From Hermatobates lingyangjiaoensis (lineage: Eukaryota; Arthropoda; Insecta; Hemiptera; Hermatobatidae), in contig JAPFBL010000973.1 of assembly GCA_026182355.1 (NCBI GenBank), forward strand, positions 1 through 64,000: a stretch of 64,000 nucleotides of DNA, read 5' to 3'. Each line of letters opens with the position of its first letter. Within the stretch, counting starts at the first letter, position 1. A program made the translations under genes and the position numbers. Under the pieces are notes generated by a model, which saw only the letters and a program-made list of their open reading frames with translations, searched no databases and was not told the DNA's origin. Positions 1 to 10,697 of the stretch are shown piece after piece.

Positions 1-916
1 GTGCCCCGACGCGCCCAGCATCTACGACATCCCGCGGGTGCTCCACGACGAGCACCTGGACACGTTCATCGTGCGGCGCCTCGGGCTGCCGTTCCGCGAC
101 CTCGACTGGGAGATGTGGGGCGGTCTGCTGGAGCGCGTGCACCGGCCGGAGCGGGAGGTGACCGTCGCGCTGGTGGGCAAGTACGTCGACCTGCCCGACG
201 CCTATCTGTCCGTCGCCGAAGCCATCCGCGCCGGCGGGTTCGCCCACGGGGCGCGCGCCACCGTGCGGTGGGTGGCCTCCGACGCGTGCGAGACGCCGGA
301 GGGCGCGGCCAAGCAGCTCGCCGGCGCCGATGCCGTGGTCGTGCCCGGGGGCTTCGGCGTGCGCGGCATCGAGGGCAAGATCGGGGCGATCGCCCATTGC
401 CGCGAAAACCGCATCCCGCTGCTGGGCCTGTGCCTGGGCATGCAGTGCGCGGTGCTGGAGGCGGCGCGGCGCGGCGGCGTGCCCGATGCGTCGTCGACCG
501 AGTTCGACGAGGCCACGCCGTCGCCGGTGATCGCGACGATGGAGGAGCAGAAGGCCGCCGTGTCCGGCGAGGCCGACCTGGGCGGGTCGATGCGACTGGG
601 CGCGTATCCGGCGGCGCTGGCCGAAGGGTCCGTGGTCGCGGAGGCGTACGGCGCGACGGAAGTCTACGAGCGCCACCGCCACCGCTACGAGGTCAACAAC
701 GCCTACCGCGAGGCAATCGAATCCGCCGGCCTGGTCATCTCCGGCACGTCGCCGGATGGCGAGCTGGTGGAATTCGTGGAGTACCCGCGGGACGTCCACC
801 CGTATTTCGTGGCCACGCAGGCGCATCCCGAGTACAAGTCGCGGCCGACCAACCCGCACCCGTTGTTCGCCAGCCTCATCGGCGCGGCGCTGGCGGATCC
901 CGCGGGCCGGGGGTAG
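1..916 (+). CDS. pyrG: CTP synthase, C-terminal part (5' end outside window)
   Basis: Final step of CTP synthesis: UTP is aminated with ammonia from glutamine. The reading frame enters from the left edge (first full codon at base 2) and ends at TAG 914-916. The visible part is the end of the synthase domain ([16 protein letters not shown]) followed by the class I glutamine amidotransferase domain. The nucleophile motif GLCLGMQ has its Cys codon at 431-433, and the His/Glu of AHPEYKS lie at 824-832. No lesion is seen in this part. The downstream NUDIX gene starts 10 bases after the stop, so the two are probably cotranscribed. Confidence 0.97.
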   Translation, partial: CPDAPSIYDIPRVLHDEHLDTFIVRRLGLPFRDLDWEMWGGLLERVHRPEREVTVALVGKYVDLPDAYLSVAEAIRAGGFAHGARATVRWVASDACETPEGAAKQLAGADAVVVPGGFGVRGIEGKIGAIAHCRENRIPLLGLCLGMQCAVLEAARRGGVPDASSTEFDEATPSPVIATMEEQKAAVSGEADLGGSMRLGAYPAALAEGSVVAEAYGATEVYERHRHRYEVNNAYREAIESAGLVISGTSPDGELVEFVEYPRDVHPYFVATQAHPEYKSRPTNPHPLFASLIGAALADPAGRG

Positions 917-926
917 GCACGTAGTT

Positions 927-1722
927 ATGACATCTTCGAATGCTCCCGCCGGTTCCCACTCCTTCGACGTCGTCGACTCCGAGATCCTCGTCGAAGCGCC
1001 GATCATCGCGCTGCGCCGCGACCGGGTGCGCATGCCCGGCGGGCGCATCGCCAACCGCGAGGTCGTGGAGCATTTTGGTGCGGTGGCGGTGGTGGCCCCT
1101 CGACGACGACGGCCGGATCTGCCTGCTGCGCCAGTGGCGGCAGACGGCCCGGGACCGGCTGATCGAGCTGCCCGCCGGCATCCTCGACGTCGCCGACGAG
1201 GATCCGCTGGTCGCCGCCCGCCGCGAACTCGCGGAGGAGGCCGGGGTGTCGGCGCGGCGGTGGTCGGTGCTGACGGACATCTTCACCTCGCCCGGCTTCG
1301 CCGAAGAGAGCGTGCGCGTGTACCTGGCCGAGGGGCTTTCCGAGGCCGACCGCCCCGAACCCGAGGACGAGGAGGCGGACATGACCGAATCGTGGGTCGA
1401 CCTCTCCGACGCCGCGGACATGGTGCTGCGCGGCGAGGTGGTCAACGCCATCGCCGTAGCGGGCATTCTCGCCGCGCACGTGACTCTGGCCGAGGGGCGG
1501 GAGCGTCGTGAAGCGGACGAGCCATTCGCCATCCGACCCACCCGGCTCCGCCGCCCGCCGCGCGGAAGCATTCGGCCCGGGCGCGGACCTCAAGCGCGTG
1601 CCGGACGCGGCGCGGAAGCCGGAGGCGGCGCAGAGCCGGACGCGGCGCAGGAGCCGGACGCGGCGCAGGAGCGAAACGAAGACGAAGACGATGGATCGGG
1701 GGGATCGGCCCTTGGCAACTGA
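927..1722 (+). CDS. NUDIX hydrolase, ADP-ribose pyrophosphatase type (one frameshift)
   Basis: Probable ADP-ribose or nucleoside-diphosphate-sugar pyrophosphatase. It starts at ATG 927 (MTSSNAPAGSHSF), 10 bases after pyrG. The first frame reads to FGAVAVVA, then the homologous frame resumes with LDDDGRICLLRQWRQ. The break falls in the C run at 1096-1099, where one C too many explains it. The NUDIX box is clear (PAGILDVADEDP, then ARRELAEEAG). Residues after about 190 are a low-complexity tail with AEPDAAQEPDAAQE repeats, not typical of the family. The stop at 1720-1722 lies inside the 5' end of xerD. The neighbourhood is the conserved corynebacterial pyrG-NUDIX-xerD order. Confidence 0.85.
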
Positions 1723-2678
1723 TCGGAATGTCGGCGTCCGCACGCCGGCGGATGCCGCGCGGAAGGTGGCCGAGGCGTTTTTTTCGACCACCTGGCCGTG
1801 GAGCGCGGGGCGTCGGCGAACACGCTCGGCGCGTACCGTCGCGATCTGGTGAAGTACCTTGACTTTCTCGGTGGGCTGGGCCGGGATGACCTGCGCGCGG
1901 TCACCGAGTCCGACGTCGGGGCGTTCGTGGCGCACCTGTCGCGCGGCGACGCCGACGCCGGGCAGCCGCCCATGGCGGCGTCGTCGGTGTCGCGTGCCCT
2001 GTCGGCCGTGCGCGGGCTGCACAAGTTCGCGCTGGGCGAGGGCGACGTCGACGTCGACGTGGCCGCCGCCGTGCCGCCGCCCAAACGGGCCAGCTCGCTG
2101 CCGAAGGCGCTTCGGGTCGAGGAGGTCACGGAGCTCATCGACGCGATCCCCGTCGGAGAGGCCGCCGACATCGCCGACGTCCGCGATCGGGCGCTGGTGG
2201 AGCTGCTGTACTCGACCGGTGCGCGCGTGTCGGAGGTGACCGGCCTGGACATCGACGACCTCGACCGGGAGGAACGCCTGGTGCTGCTGCGCGGCAAGGG
2301 CGGTAAGGAGCGCATCGTGCCCGTCGGCGGGCCGGCGATCGAAGCCGTCGACGCGTGGCTGGTGCGCGGGCGGCCCGGGTGGGCGCGGGCGAATTCGGGG
2401 CCGGCGCTGCTGGTCAATTCGCTGGGGCGGAGGATGTCGCGGCAGTCGGCGGCGAAGATCCTGGCGTCGGTCGCCGAGCGCGCGGGTCTGGCTGGGCGGG
2501 TGTCGCCGCACACGCTGCGGCACAGCTTCGCCACCCACCTGCTGGAGGGCGGAGCCGACGTGCGGTCGGTGCAGGAGCTGCTGGGGCATGCGTCGGTGAC
2601 GACCACGCAGATCTACACCATGGTCACCGCGGATAATCTGCGCCGGGTTTGGGCGGGTGCTCACCCGCGGCCCGGTGA
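1691..2678 (+). CDS. xerD: Site-specific tyrosine recombinase XerD (frameshifted, stop codon lost)
   Basis: Resolves chromosome dimers at dif together with XerC. Possible starts are ATG 1691 or TTG 1712. The N-terminal SAM-like core domain reads to VAEAFF, then a T7 run (1778-1784) shifts the frame to DHLAVERGASANTL. The catalytic domain shows STGARVSEV (Arg), HTLRHSFATHL (His and Arg) and LLGHASVTTTQIYT (His, Tyr nucleophile). After the usual ending WAGAHPR the frame stays open and runs into parA. One missing base in the C/G run near 2671 would restore a TGA at 2676-2678, which I take as the true end. Confidence 0.9.
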
Positions 2679-2772
2679 GCGCCGGTACAGTGGTCGCGAG
2701 AGGGAGTGTCCGCTCCCGGCGCTGATCGGCGCGTCCATGTCGTTCGCGCCGCAGGTCAAGGAAGAGGGGTTG

Positions 2773-3648
2773 ATGGTGGCTGAGTCGGGCTTGTTCGACG
2801 CCGAGGGCATGCAGGTGGGGCTCACCGGCCGTCCGTTGCGCGAACTGCCGGAGCCGAAGCCGCTGGAGTCCCATGGGCCGGCGACGATCCTGGCGATGTG
2901 CAACCAGAAGGGCGGCGTGGGCAAGACCACGTCGACCATCAACATGGGGGCGGCGCTGGCTGAGTTCGGCCGCAAGGTGCTGCTCGTCGACCTCGACCCG
3001 CAGGGCGCGCTGTCCGCCGGCCTGGGCATCCCGCATGAGGACCTGGATCTGACGGTCTACAACCTGATCATCGATTCGGACACCGACGTCCGCGACGCCA
3101 TCCACCACACGACGGTGCCGGGCCTGGACCTGGTGCCCGCGAACATCGACCTGTCGGCGGCGGAGATCCAGCTGGTCAACGAGGTCGGCCGCGAGCAGGC
3201 CCTGGCCCGCGCGCTGCGGCCCGTGCGCCGCGACTACGACTTCATCATCGTCGACTGCCAGCCATCGCTGGGGCTGCTGACGGTCAACGCGCTGACCATC
3301 GCGCAGGGCGTGATCATCCCGATGGAGTGCGAGTACTTCTCGCTGCGCGGCCTGGCGCTGCTGACGGACACCGTGGGCAAGGTCCGCGATCGCCTGAACT
3401 TCGACCTCGAGGTCCTGGGCATCCTGGTGACCATGTTCGACCGCCGTACCCTCCACGCGCGCGAAGTGATGGAGCGGCTCGTCGAAGTGTTCGGCGACAA
3501 GGTCTTCGACACCGTGATCACCCGCACCGTCCGCTTCCCGGAGACCTCCGTCGCCGGCGAGCCGATCACCGCCTGGGCCCCGACTTCGCAGGGCGCCGAC
3601 CAGTACCGCGATCTGGCGCGCGAGGTCATCGAGCGCACCGGCGGGTAG
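2773..3648 (+). CDS. ParA-family chromosome-partitioning ATPase (XerD-linked paralogue)
   Basis: ParA/MinD-type Walker ATPase of 291 residues. The start ATG 2773 is chosen because AGGAAGAGG lies just upstream (2758-2766) and because MVAESGLFDAEGMQVGLTGRP matches the usual N-terminus of this family. The deviant Walker A motif KGGVGKTTS, the Walker B region DFIIVDCQPS and the switch LLVDLDPQGALSAGLG are all present. This paralogue sits beside xerD and scpAB in actinobacteria and is distinct from the parAB operon near the origin. The upstream frame is open back into xerD, but that is more likely a lost stop than a natural fusion. Confidence 0.92.
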   Translation: MVAESGLFDAEGMQVGLTGRPLRELPEPKPLESHGPATILAMCNQKGGVGKTTSTINMGAALAEFGRKVLLVDLDPQGALSAGLGIPHEDLDLTVYNLIIDSDTDVRDAIHHTTVPGLDLVPANIDLSAAEIQLVNEVGREQALARALRPVRRDYDFIIVDCQPSLGLLTVNALTIAQGVIIPMECEYFSLRGLALLTDTVGKVRDRLNFDLEVLGILVTMFDRRTLHAREVMERLVEVFGDKVFDTVITRTVRFPETSVAGEPITAWAPTSQGADQYRDLAREVIERTGG

Positions 3649-3657
3649 GGGCGGCCA

Positions 3658-4470
3658 GTGCTTTCCGACGAGCCCGTGCAGGAGGAAGTCACCGGTTTCC
3701 GGGTGGCGCTGGCCAACTTCACCGGGCCGTTCGATCTTCTGCTGCAGCTGATCGGGAGCAAGAAGATGGACGTCACCGAGGTGGCGTTGGCGGCGGTGAC
3801 CGATGAGTTCATCGCCTACACTCGCAGCCTCGATGCGGTGGGCGACCTCGACGAGATCACCGAGTTCCTCGTCGTCGCCGCAACCCTGCTGGACCTGAAG
3901 ACCGCGCGCCTGCTGCCCCGCGGCGACGTCGACGATGAAGAGGATCTGGCGCTGCTCGAGGCCCGCGACCTGCTCTTCGCCCGTCTGCTGCAGTACCGGG
4001 CCTACAGCCGCGTCGCCGATCTTTTCGCCGACTGGGCCCGCGTCGCCCCGCACCGGTACCCGCGTGCCACGGGCCCCGATCCCGGGTTCGAGGGGCTGCT
4101 GCCCCCGGTCGAGCTGGGGATGGATGCGCAAGAGTTCGCGGAGTTCGCGGCCGTCGTCATGCGCCCGAAGCCACCGGAGGAAGTGGGCATCGGACACATT
4201 CACCAGGTGGCCGTGTCGGTGCCGGAGCAGGCGGGGCGCATCCTCGACGCGCTGCGGCTGGCCGGCGAGGGCACGTGGCTGACGTTCACGCAGCTGACGT
4301 CGGAATGCCGCGTATCCATGGAGGTCGTCGGGCGTTTTCTGGCGCTGCTGGAGCTCTACCGCGCCAAGGCGATAGAGGCCGAGCAGGAGGAGGCGCTGGC
4401 GGAGATCACCGTCGCCTGGACGGGCCTCGACGTCGACCCGGCCGTCGTGGCGGCGGCGAACTGGGAGTAG
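3658..4470 (+). CDS. scpA: Segregation and condensation protein A
   Basis: Kleisin subunit of the SMC-ScpAB condensin. It is 270 residues and intact, starting at GTG 3658, nine bases after parA. The N-terminal SMC-neck-binding part reads VALANFTGPFDLLLQLI, with the characteristic LLDLKTARLLP helix. The C-terminal winged helix is around LDALRLAGEGTWLTFTQL. Its usual partner scpB should follow directly, but here it lies almost 10 kb away at 14365 because of an accessory insertion. Confidence 0.95.
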   Translation: MLSDEPVQEEVTGFRVALANFTGPFDLLLQLIGSKKMDVTEVALAAVTDEFIAYTRSLDAVGDLDEITEFLVVAATLLDLKTARLLPRGDVDDEEDLALLEARDLLFARLLQYRAYSRVADLFADWARVAPHRYPRATGPDPGFEGLLPPVELGMDAQEFAEFAAVVMRPKPPEEVGIGHIHQVAVSVPEQAGRILDALRLAGEGTWLTFTQLTSECRVSMEVVGRFLALLELYRAKAIEAEQEEALAEITVAWTGLDVDPAVVAAANWE

Positions 4471-4566
4471 GGCGGCTTTTGGCCGATGCCGGCCGGGAAC
4501 CCGCGGTGGGAATCCATCACCCCTTTGACAGAACCCAGCGGGCCTGGCTGACGCCCCACGGCACCG

Positions 4567-6089
4567 TCATCTCCGGGCATGAACCGGTTCCGCATCGTCC
4601 GCGTCGGCCGGGGTACCATCCCCGATCCGATCGCGGTTGCGGATGGCGGCGAAGCAGATGACGGCGCACATCGCGGAGAACCCGGCGGCCATGAGAAGGA
4701 CGACCGAGAGACCGCCGGTGAACATGTCGATGGCGTCCTACAGCTGGGCGCCGTCGAGCACCTTCGCCAGGGTGTCGAGGCGTCCCTCGGATGCGGCCTC
4801 GCGAACCTGCTCGGGCGCCCAATCGAGCTTGTCGACGTGGGAGGAAAGGACCGCGCCGAAGATGGCGACGCCGACGGCGGTGCCGAGCGGGAACGCCGTG
4901 TTGGTGGCGCCCGTGGCGGCACCGGAACGGTCGGCCGGGGCAACCGCGAGCGCGAGGTTCATCAAGTGCGGCATGGCCACGCCGGCGCCGATTCCGATCA
5001 CCAGCAGCGGGAAGATCGAGGTCTTCCAGGTGAGGCTCGGGTCCATGATCAGGCCCAGCCACAGCAGTCCGACGCCCGTGATGACCATGGCCGCACCCGT
5101 CACGAGATTGAGCTTGCCGGTCTTCTCCAGGGCGGAGGACGGAGCGGCCACCACGACCATCGGCAGGGCGAGGGCGAGCAAGACGAGGCCCACTTGAATG
5201 GCGGTGCGGCCCTGCACGCCGGAAAGCCAGAACACCAGGTAGGGCAGAACGCCGAAGGTCACGAGCCGTGCGGTGAACGAGAGGATCATCGCCGCGGTGA
5301 ATGAGGGCACCTTGAACAGCCGCAGATCAAGCAGCGCGTCGTCGCCGAGGCGCAACTGGAGGATGACGAAGGCCGCGAGCGGCGCGACCGCGGCAATGGC
5401 CGCGATGATGACCGTGGCGGACGCCCAGCCGTCCTTCGGTCCGGACACGAGCGCGTAGTTCAGGGCGAACAGCCCCATGGCGACGAGAACGGTGGACGAC
5501 CACGAGACTTTCGCGGAGTTGCGGGGCGTGTCGGGGGAGTGCCGGCCGATGAGCACCATGGCGACGATGGCGATGAGGCTCACGGGCAGGTTGATGGCGA
5601 AGATCTAGCGCCAACCGCCACCGTCGACGACGAGGCCTCCGAACAGGGGGCCAGGGCTGCGGCGCTGGCACCGGTGGCCTTGAATGCGCCCACGGCGTGG
5701 GCGCGGCCGGCCTCGTCGCCCACGTGGGCGTCGGCGATGATCGGCATGCAGGTGGCGAAGACCATGGTGGCGCCGATCGCCTGGACGACGCGACCGAAGA
5801 TCAGCCAGTCGGTGGTGGGCGCGGCGGCGCAAAGCAACGAAGCGAGGCCGAAGATGACGTGCCCTGCGATGAAGAGGCGGTGACGGGGCATGTGATCGGA
5901 CAATGCCCCGACCCCCAGCAGGAGCGCGGCGAAGACGAGGACGTAGCCGTTGACGATCCACTGTGCATCCGAGAGGTTGGCCGATAGGTCTCCGGTGATG
6001 TCGGGCAGCGCAATGGTGACGACGGTCATGTCTAGCGTCATTATGGCGGCCGATAGTGCCACTACGGCCGTGATCCATCTGGAGTGCAT
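4567..6089 (-). pseudogene. MFS drug/siderophore exporter-like permease (one frameshift, two in-frame stops)
   Basis: Multi-helix major facilitator permease, probably of the drug:H+ antiporter type. The N-terminal part starts at 6089 (MHSRWITAVVALSAAIMTLDMTVVTIALPD) and has the motif ALSDHMPRHR. The frame breaks at the G5 run 5646-5650 (plus strand), where one base seems missing. It then meets TAG at 5605-5607, where the family has Trp (GWR-stop-IFAINLPV). A second TAG at 4738-4740 interrupts ahead of the final helix DAIDMFTGGLSVVLLMAAG, and the gene closes at 4567. It diverges from the iron-boxed ABC operon, so a role in siderophore export is plausible but inferred. It could be decayed or misread. 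Confidence 0.75.
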
Positions 6090-6468
6090 GAACTTCCTTT
6101 CCGGGATTGTCGTATTCGTGGGGAACGCAATGAAAATTGAAACGCGGAGGGGGGCGGAGTTGGCCCCTGGGAATTGTTGGTTTGCTTTCCGGATGGTGGG
6201 CGCTTTCGCGAATCCTGGCGTTGTGCGACCTATTGAGACGAAGGTAGCCTCACCTTACTGTGTGGGCAATGGGTGTTTCCTCCGAAGGGGATGAGGTGCG
6301 GCAAGTCCGCCTCGGCCATGCCGGTGGCGCTGCCGCCGATCATTGGGGGCGTCGGTCGGTCGAAGCTTGCGTGGCGTCATCGCGCACGGTGCGGCACCAA
6401 TCCGTCGGCGAAAGGAACGTCGACGACAAGACTCGAAACGATGAACGACAGATGAAGGGGGTTCTTCC
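6090..6468. other. Divergent intergenic region between MFS and ABC genes
   Basis: 379 bases without a gene, less GC-rich than the surroundings around 6120-6200. It contains the candidate iron-regulated promoter at 6233-6261 and, just before the ABC start, a purine-rich ribosome-binding stretch (AAGGGGG around 6455). I see no small ORF or RNA gene in it. Confidence 0.6.
6233..6261 (+). promoter_or_regulatory. Candidate DtxR/IdeR iron box overlapping a sigma-A-type promoter
   Basis: A -35-like TTGAGA (6233-6238) and a -10-like TACTGT (6256-6261) are separated by exactly 17 bases. The spacer is filled by CGAAGGTAGCCTCACCTTA (6239-6257), which matches 13 of 19 positions of the DtxR/IdeR consensus and has symmetrical AAGGT/ACCTT arms. 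A single lost T would raise the match to 15 of 19. It faces the ABC/ECF operon, with a 5' leader of about 200 bases, and lies 150 bases upstream of the divergent MFS gene. Iron-dependent repression is inferred. Confidence 0.6.
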
Positions 6469-8255
6469 ATGAGCACGCCTGAAGCGGCGACGGCCGAGCG
6501 GGTGCAGGAGGAGCAGAGAACCGGGCAGAGGGAAGACACGGCATCGGCGGGTGCGGTCACCCTGCGCACCATAGAACCGGTCATGCCGTGGATAGTGGTG
6601 GCGGTGGTGCTGCAGATCCTCGGCTCGGTGCTGTCCGCGGTGCAGTTCCTTGCGCTGGCGGAGCTCGCGGTCAGGCTGGTGAGCGGCGGTGCGGACTGGG
6701 ATGCCTCGAAGGGGCCGCTTTTCCTGTTCCTCATCGCGTTGGGGTCGTCGATCGCGCTCGGTGCGGTCGCCCTGCTGATTTCCCACATCGCGGACGTCGA
6801 CCTGCAGGCGCGTCTGCGCCTCGGGTTGGCGGCGAAGCTCGCGCGGCTGCCCCTCGGTTGGTTCGACGAGCGATCATCGGGCCGCGTCCGCCAGCTGATC
6901 CAAAATGACGTGGACTCGCTGCATCAGCTCGTCGCGCACACCATCGTAGAGCTCGTCGCGGGCGTGTGCACTCCCTTGGCGAGCCTGGTGGTGTGTTTCA
7001 TCCTGGACTGGCGCCTGGGCCTGGTGGCGGTGGTTCCCGCGGTGCTGTACGCCGTCGCCTACGCCGCATTGGCGCCCCGGTCGAACGCCCAGGTGATGGA
7101 CAGGATCCATGAAGGGCTCGCCGGGGTGTCGGAGACCATCGTCGAATACGTCAACGGCATCGCCGTTTTGAAGATCTTCGGCAAGGCGGGCCAGGGGTCG
7201 CGCCGGTTCACCGAAAAATCCGAGAGCTTCCTCCGCGAGTTCGCCGACATGATCCGCCCGCAGATGCGCGCCCATTCGGTCGCTGTGGTCTTCTTGTCCG
7301 CGGCGACGGCCGGCGTCATCGAGGTTGCCTTCGGCCTGTGGTTCGTCCATGCCGGGTGGAGCCGGCCCTCCGATCTGCTGGTCGTGACCATCATCGCGAT
7401 GCTGTTGCCCGTGGCCATGCAGACGGTGGCGGCGAGCAACCGTGCGCTCGAGCAGGCGATGGACGCGGCCCGCCGCATCTGCGAGATACTCGACGGCGAC
7501 GAGCTGCCGGTCGCCGACGTCCCCGCCGGCCGGACGGCCATGCGGTGGAGTTCGCGGATGTCACGTTCGCCTACGATCCCGGCAACCCGGCCGTCGTCGG
7601 GGTGAGCGCCACCATCCCCGCCGGCGGCGTCACCGCGCTGGTGGGTCCATCCGGTTCCGGCAAATCCACCGTGGCCGCGCTGGCCGCCCGTTTCCGCGAC
7701 CCCGACTCCGGCACCGTGCGCATCGGCGGAGTGGACGTGCGCGACATTGATCCGGAAGTGATGCGCCGGACCGTGGGGACGGTGTTCCAGGATCCGCAGC
7801 TGCTGTCGATCAGCATCGCGGACAACATCCGCCTCGCCGTCCCCGACGCGACCGACGACCAGGTCCGCGATGCCGCCCGTGCCGCCAACATCCACGACCG
7901 CATCGAGGAGCTGCCGCGCGGCTAAGACTCGGTGGTCGGGCAGGACGCGCGTCTTTCCGGCGGCGAGGCGCAGCGTGTGGCGATCGCCCGCACCCTGCTC
8001 GCCGATACCCCGGTGCTGGTGCTCGACGAGGCGACGGCGGCGACCGACCCCGAATCGGAGGCCGCCGTGCAGGAGGGGCTGAACCGGCTCACCGCCGGGC
8101 GCGCCGTCCTGGTCATCGCCCATCGACTGACGACCGTCAAGGATGCGGACCGCATTCTGGTCATGGACGGCGGGCGGCTGGTCGAGCAGGGCACCCACGA
8201 TCAACTTCTCGCCGAAGACGGGCTCTACGCCCGCATGTGGAAGGACATGGAATGA
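6469..8255 (+). CDS. ABC transporter ATP-binding/permease, YbtP/IrtA-like (frameshift and in-frame TAA)
   Basis: Half-transporter with fused membrane and ATPase domains, of the exporter-fold kind that includes the siderophore importers YbtPQ and IrtAB. The N-terminal half (start ATG 6469) has six hydrophobic segments and the coupling motif [18 protein letters not shown] frameshift near 7535 separates it from the ATPase. The ATPase has Walker [11 protein letters not shown]-loop VFQDPQL, signature LSGGEAQR and Walker B LVLDEAT. TAA 7923-7925 interrupts [22 protein letters not shown], where relatives have Tyr. The next gene overlaps by ATGA. Confidence 0.85.
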
Positions 8256-10007
8256 TACGCGCACTTGTTGCCCTGTCCGGGGGAGCGGACCGGACCTTCC
8301 TCATCCGTTCGGTTATCTTGGGGCTTTTGGCTGGCGTCGCCCAGGGCGTCACCGTCCTGTGCATCATCCCGGTGCTCACCGCGGTGTTCCGCGGAGACTG
8401 GTCGGGAGCGGTCCGGGCTTTGATCGTCCTCGCCGTCGTGTGGCTGATCCATGCCGTGCTCGTCGGAGTGTCCACCTGGTCCGGGGTCGCCGGATCCCTC
8501 GGGATCATCCGGTCGATGCACCGGGGCCTCGGCGGCCGTTTGGTGCACCTGCCGCTGGGCTGGTTCACGCCCGAGACGCAGGGACGCGCCTCGCACACCG
8601 TCGTGCGCGGAACCATGTTCGTGGCGACGGCGGCGATGGACGTCCTGGCCCCGTTGGTCGGCCACATCGCCATGCCTGTGACTATTGCGATCCTCACCCT
8701 GTTCATCGACTGGCGGATCGGTCTCGCGATGATCGTCGCCGCCCCCGTTCTGTGGTTGACGTCGGGGTTGACGTCGGGGTTGGCGTCGAAGTGGGAATCG
8801 GCCGGGGAAGAGCGCGTGCGCTGGGTGCGCACCGATACCGACCTGCGGCTGCTGGAGTTCGCGAGCCGGCAGCAGGTGCTGCGCGCCGCGGGCATCGCCG
8901 ACGACTATCCGCCGCTGACGCGGGCCGTCGAAAAGCAGCGGGCCGCCGGCCGCAGCGCCCTGTGGCTGTCCCTGGGCGGGATGGTGCTTCAGGGGTTCGT
9001 CATCCAGACGGTGCTGGGCTGCGTCGCGGCGCTGGCGGTGTGGACCGCCGCGGGCGGTTCCGATCCCGTTAGCGCGGTGGTTCTCGTCGGCCTGGTCACC
9101 CTGTCGGCCGGTCCGTTGCGGATCGTGTCGTCGCTGCAGACCGCGCTGCACCAGTCCGAGGCCGAGATCGACGACGTGCGCGAGCTATTGGAGACCCCGA
9201 CCATGCCGGAGCCGGCTCAGCCGACGCCGTTCCCGCCGACCGCCGACATCGATTTCGACGACGTCACCTTCGGCTACGGGGCCGGCGACGACGCCCCCTC
9301 GTCCTCGACGGCGTCAGCGCCCGCATCGGGGATCGCTCCTCCACGGCGCTGGTGGGTGCATCGGGTTCGGGCAAGACGACGCTCATGCGGCTCATCGCGC
9401 GCCTGTGGGACGTCGACGGGGGAGCGGTGCGCATCGGCGGGGTCGATGTGCGCGATATGGCCACCGAAGATCTTTACCAGCACGTTTCCATGATTTTCCA
9501 GGACGTGTACCTGTTCGACGACACCCTGTGGGCGAACATCGCGCTGGGGAGGGAGGACGCCTCCCGCGACGAGATCCTCGATGCCGCCCGCCGCGCGCAC
9601 GTCACCGAGATCGCCGACCGGTTGCCCGATGGCTGGCGGACGCGCGTCGGGGAAGGGGGTCAGCTGCTCTCCGGCGGCGAGCGGCAGCGCGTGTCCATTG
9701 CCCGCGCGCTTCTGCGGCGGGCGCCGGTGGTGCTGTGCGACGAACCGAGCAGCGCCCTGGACCCGTCGACCCGCCGTGCCGTCACCGGCGCCCTGGACGA
9801 TCTGTCCCGTGACGCGACCGGCGTGGTGATCGCCCACCAGCTGGAGACGATCTGCGGCGCCGACCGCATTCTCCTGCTTGACGACGGGCGCATCGCCGCG
9901 TCGGGCACCCACGATGAATTGACGGCGTCGGATGAGCGTTACCGGCGGTTTGGTCGCTGCGCGAGCATGCCGGCCACTGGAACATCGGCGTGGAAAGGCA
10001 AGGCTAG
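8252..10007 (+). CDS. ABC transporter ATP-binding/permease, YbtQ/IrtB-like (two frameshifts)
   Basis: Second half-transporter, overlapping the first by ATGA, so the two probably form a heterodimer. The membrane domain carries [17 protein letters not shown] and a short in-frame repeat [11 protein letters not shown] (12-base unit at about 8756). A missing C in the run near 9295 shifts the frame before the ATPase. The ATPase shows Walker [11 protein letters not shown]-loop IFQDVYLF, signature LLSGGERQR and Walker [10 protein letters not shown]. Another missing base near 9950 displaces the end. In the right frame it reads [15 protein letters not shown] and stops with TAG at 10005-10007. It belongs to the iron-boxed operon with the ECF genes. 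Confidence 0.85.
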
Positions 10008-10082
10008 GCATAGTAATAGTCAAGTAGTTAGCATTCCAAGGAACCACCTATGCGAAAAGAAGCAACGGACTCAAGGAGTGCA

Positions 10083-10697
10083 ATGTCAACGAAAAACGAC
10101 GTCAATCGGGAATCGGCGAAGGGAGCGTCTACGGGCAGCGAACTCGTCGCCGTCGGCGTATTCACGGTGATCATCGCGGTCATCAATTTCCTGTGCAACA
10201 TCATCGGCGTATTCGGGCCGCAGATCCAGCCGTTCGGCGCCGTGCTCGCCGTCATCATCATCGGCATCCCCTTCGCCCTGTTCATCCGGCGAATCAATCA
10301 CTTCGGCCCGGTGACCGTCATGGCCACGCTGTTGGCGCTGATCTTCACCCTCTTCGGCCATCACCTCGTGTCGGTGCTGTTCGCGCTGGTCTTCGGTTTG
10401 ATCGCCGATCTGATCATCCGCAGCGGCAATTACTCCGATCCGAAACGCACCATCGTGGGGTACGCGTTCTTCGGCATCTACCCGATGGGCAATGTCCTGC
10501 CGCTGCTGTTCATGCGCGACGACATCCTCGCCCGCTACACGCAGGGAGCCAACGCCGAGTGGGCGCGGGCCCTCGGCGAACTCCTGTCGACTCCGATGGT
10601 GCTCGCGCTGACGGCGATCTGCTTCGTGGCCGCCCTGTTCGGCGGATGGCTGGGGCAGCGGGCGCTGCGCTCCTACTTCTCCCGCGCGGGTCTGTGA
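10083..10697 (+). CDS. ECF transporter S component, MptD/Trep_Strep family
   Basis: Small integral membrane substrate-binding subunit of an energy-coupling-factor importer, intact. ATG 10083 (MSTKNDVNRES) is preferred over the in-frame ATG 10050 because AAGGAG (10073-10078) lies 5 bases upstream. About six hydrophobic helices are visible (ELVAVGVFTVIIAVINFLC, VSVLFALVFGLIADLI, ALTAICFVAALFGGWLGQ). Members of this family are recurrently found with a CbiQ/CbiO pair and with YbtPQ-like half-transporters, as here. The substrate is unknown; a siderophore- or metal-linked ligand is inferred from the context. Confidence 0.8.
   Translation: MSTKNDVNRESAKGASTGSELVAVGVFTVIIAVINFLCNIIGVFGPQIQPFGAVLAVIIIGIPFALFIRRINHFGPVTVMATLLALIFTLFGHHLVSVLFALVFGLIADLIIRSGNYSDPKRTIVGYAFFGIYPMGNVLPLLFMRDDILARYTQGANAEWARALGELLSTPMVLALTAICFVAALFGGWLGQRALRSYFSRAGL

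Noticed and set aside
1003..4203. 1066-residue minus-strand open frame
   Set aside because: It is antisense to NUDIX, xerD, parA and scpA, has Arg/Gln/His-rich shadow composition, and no family features.
10008..10082. Second iron box before the ECF S gene
   Set aside because: AGGCTAGGCATAG is only loosely like a DtxR half-site and has no matching second arm.
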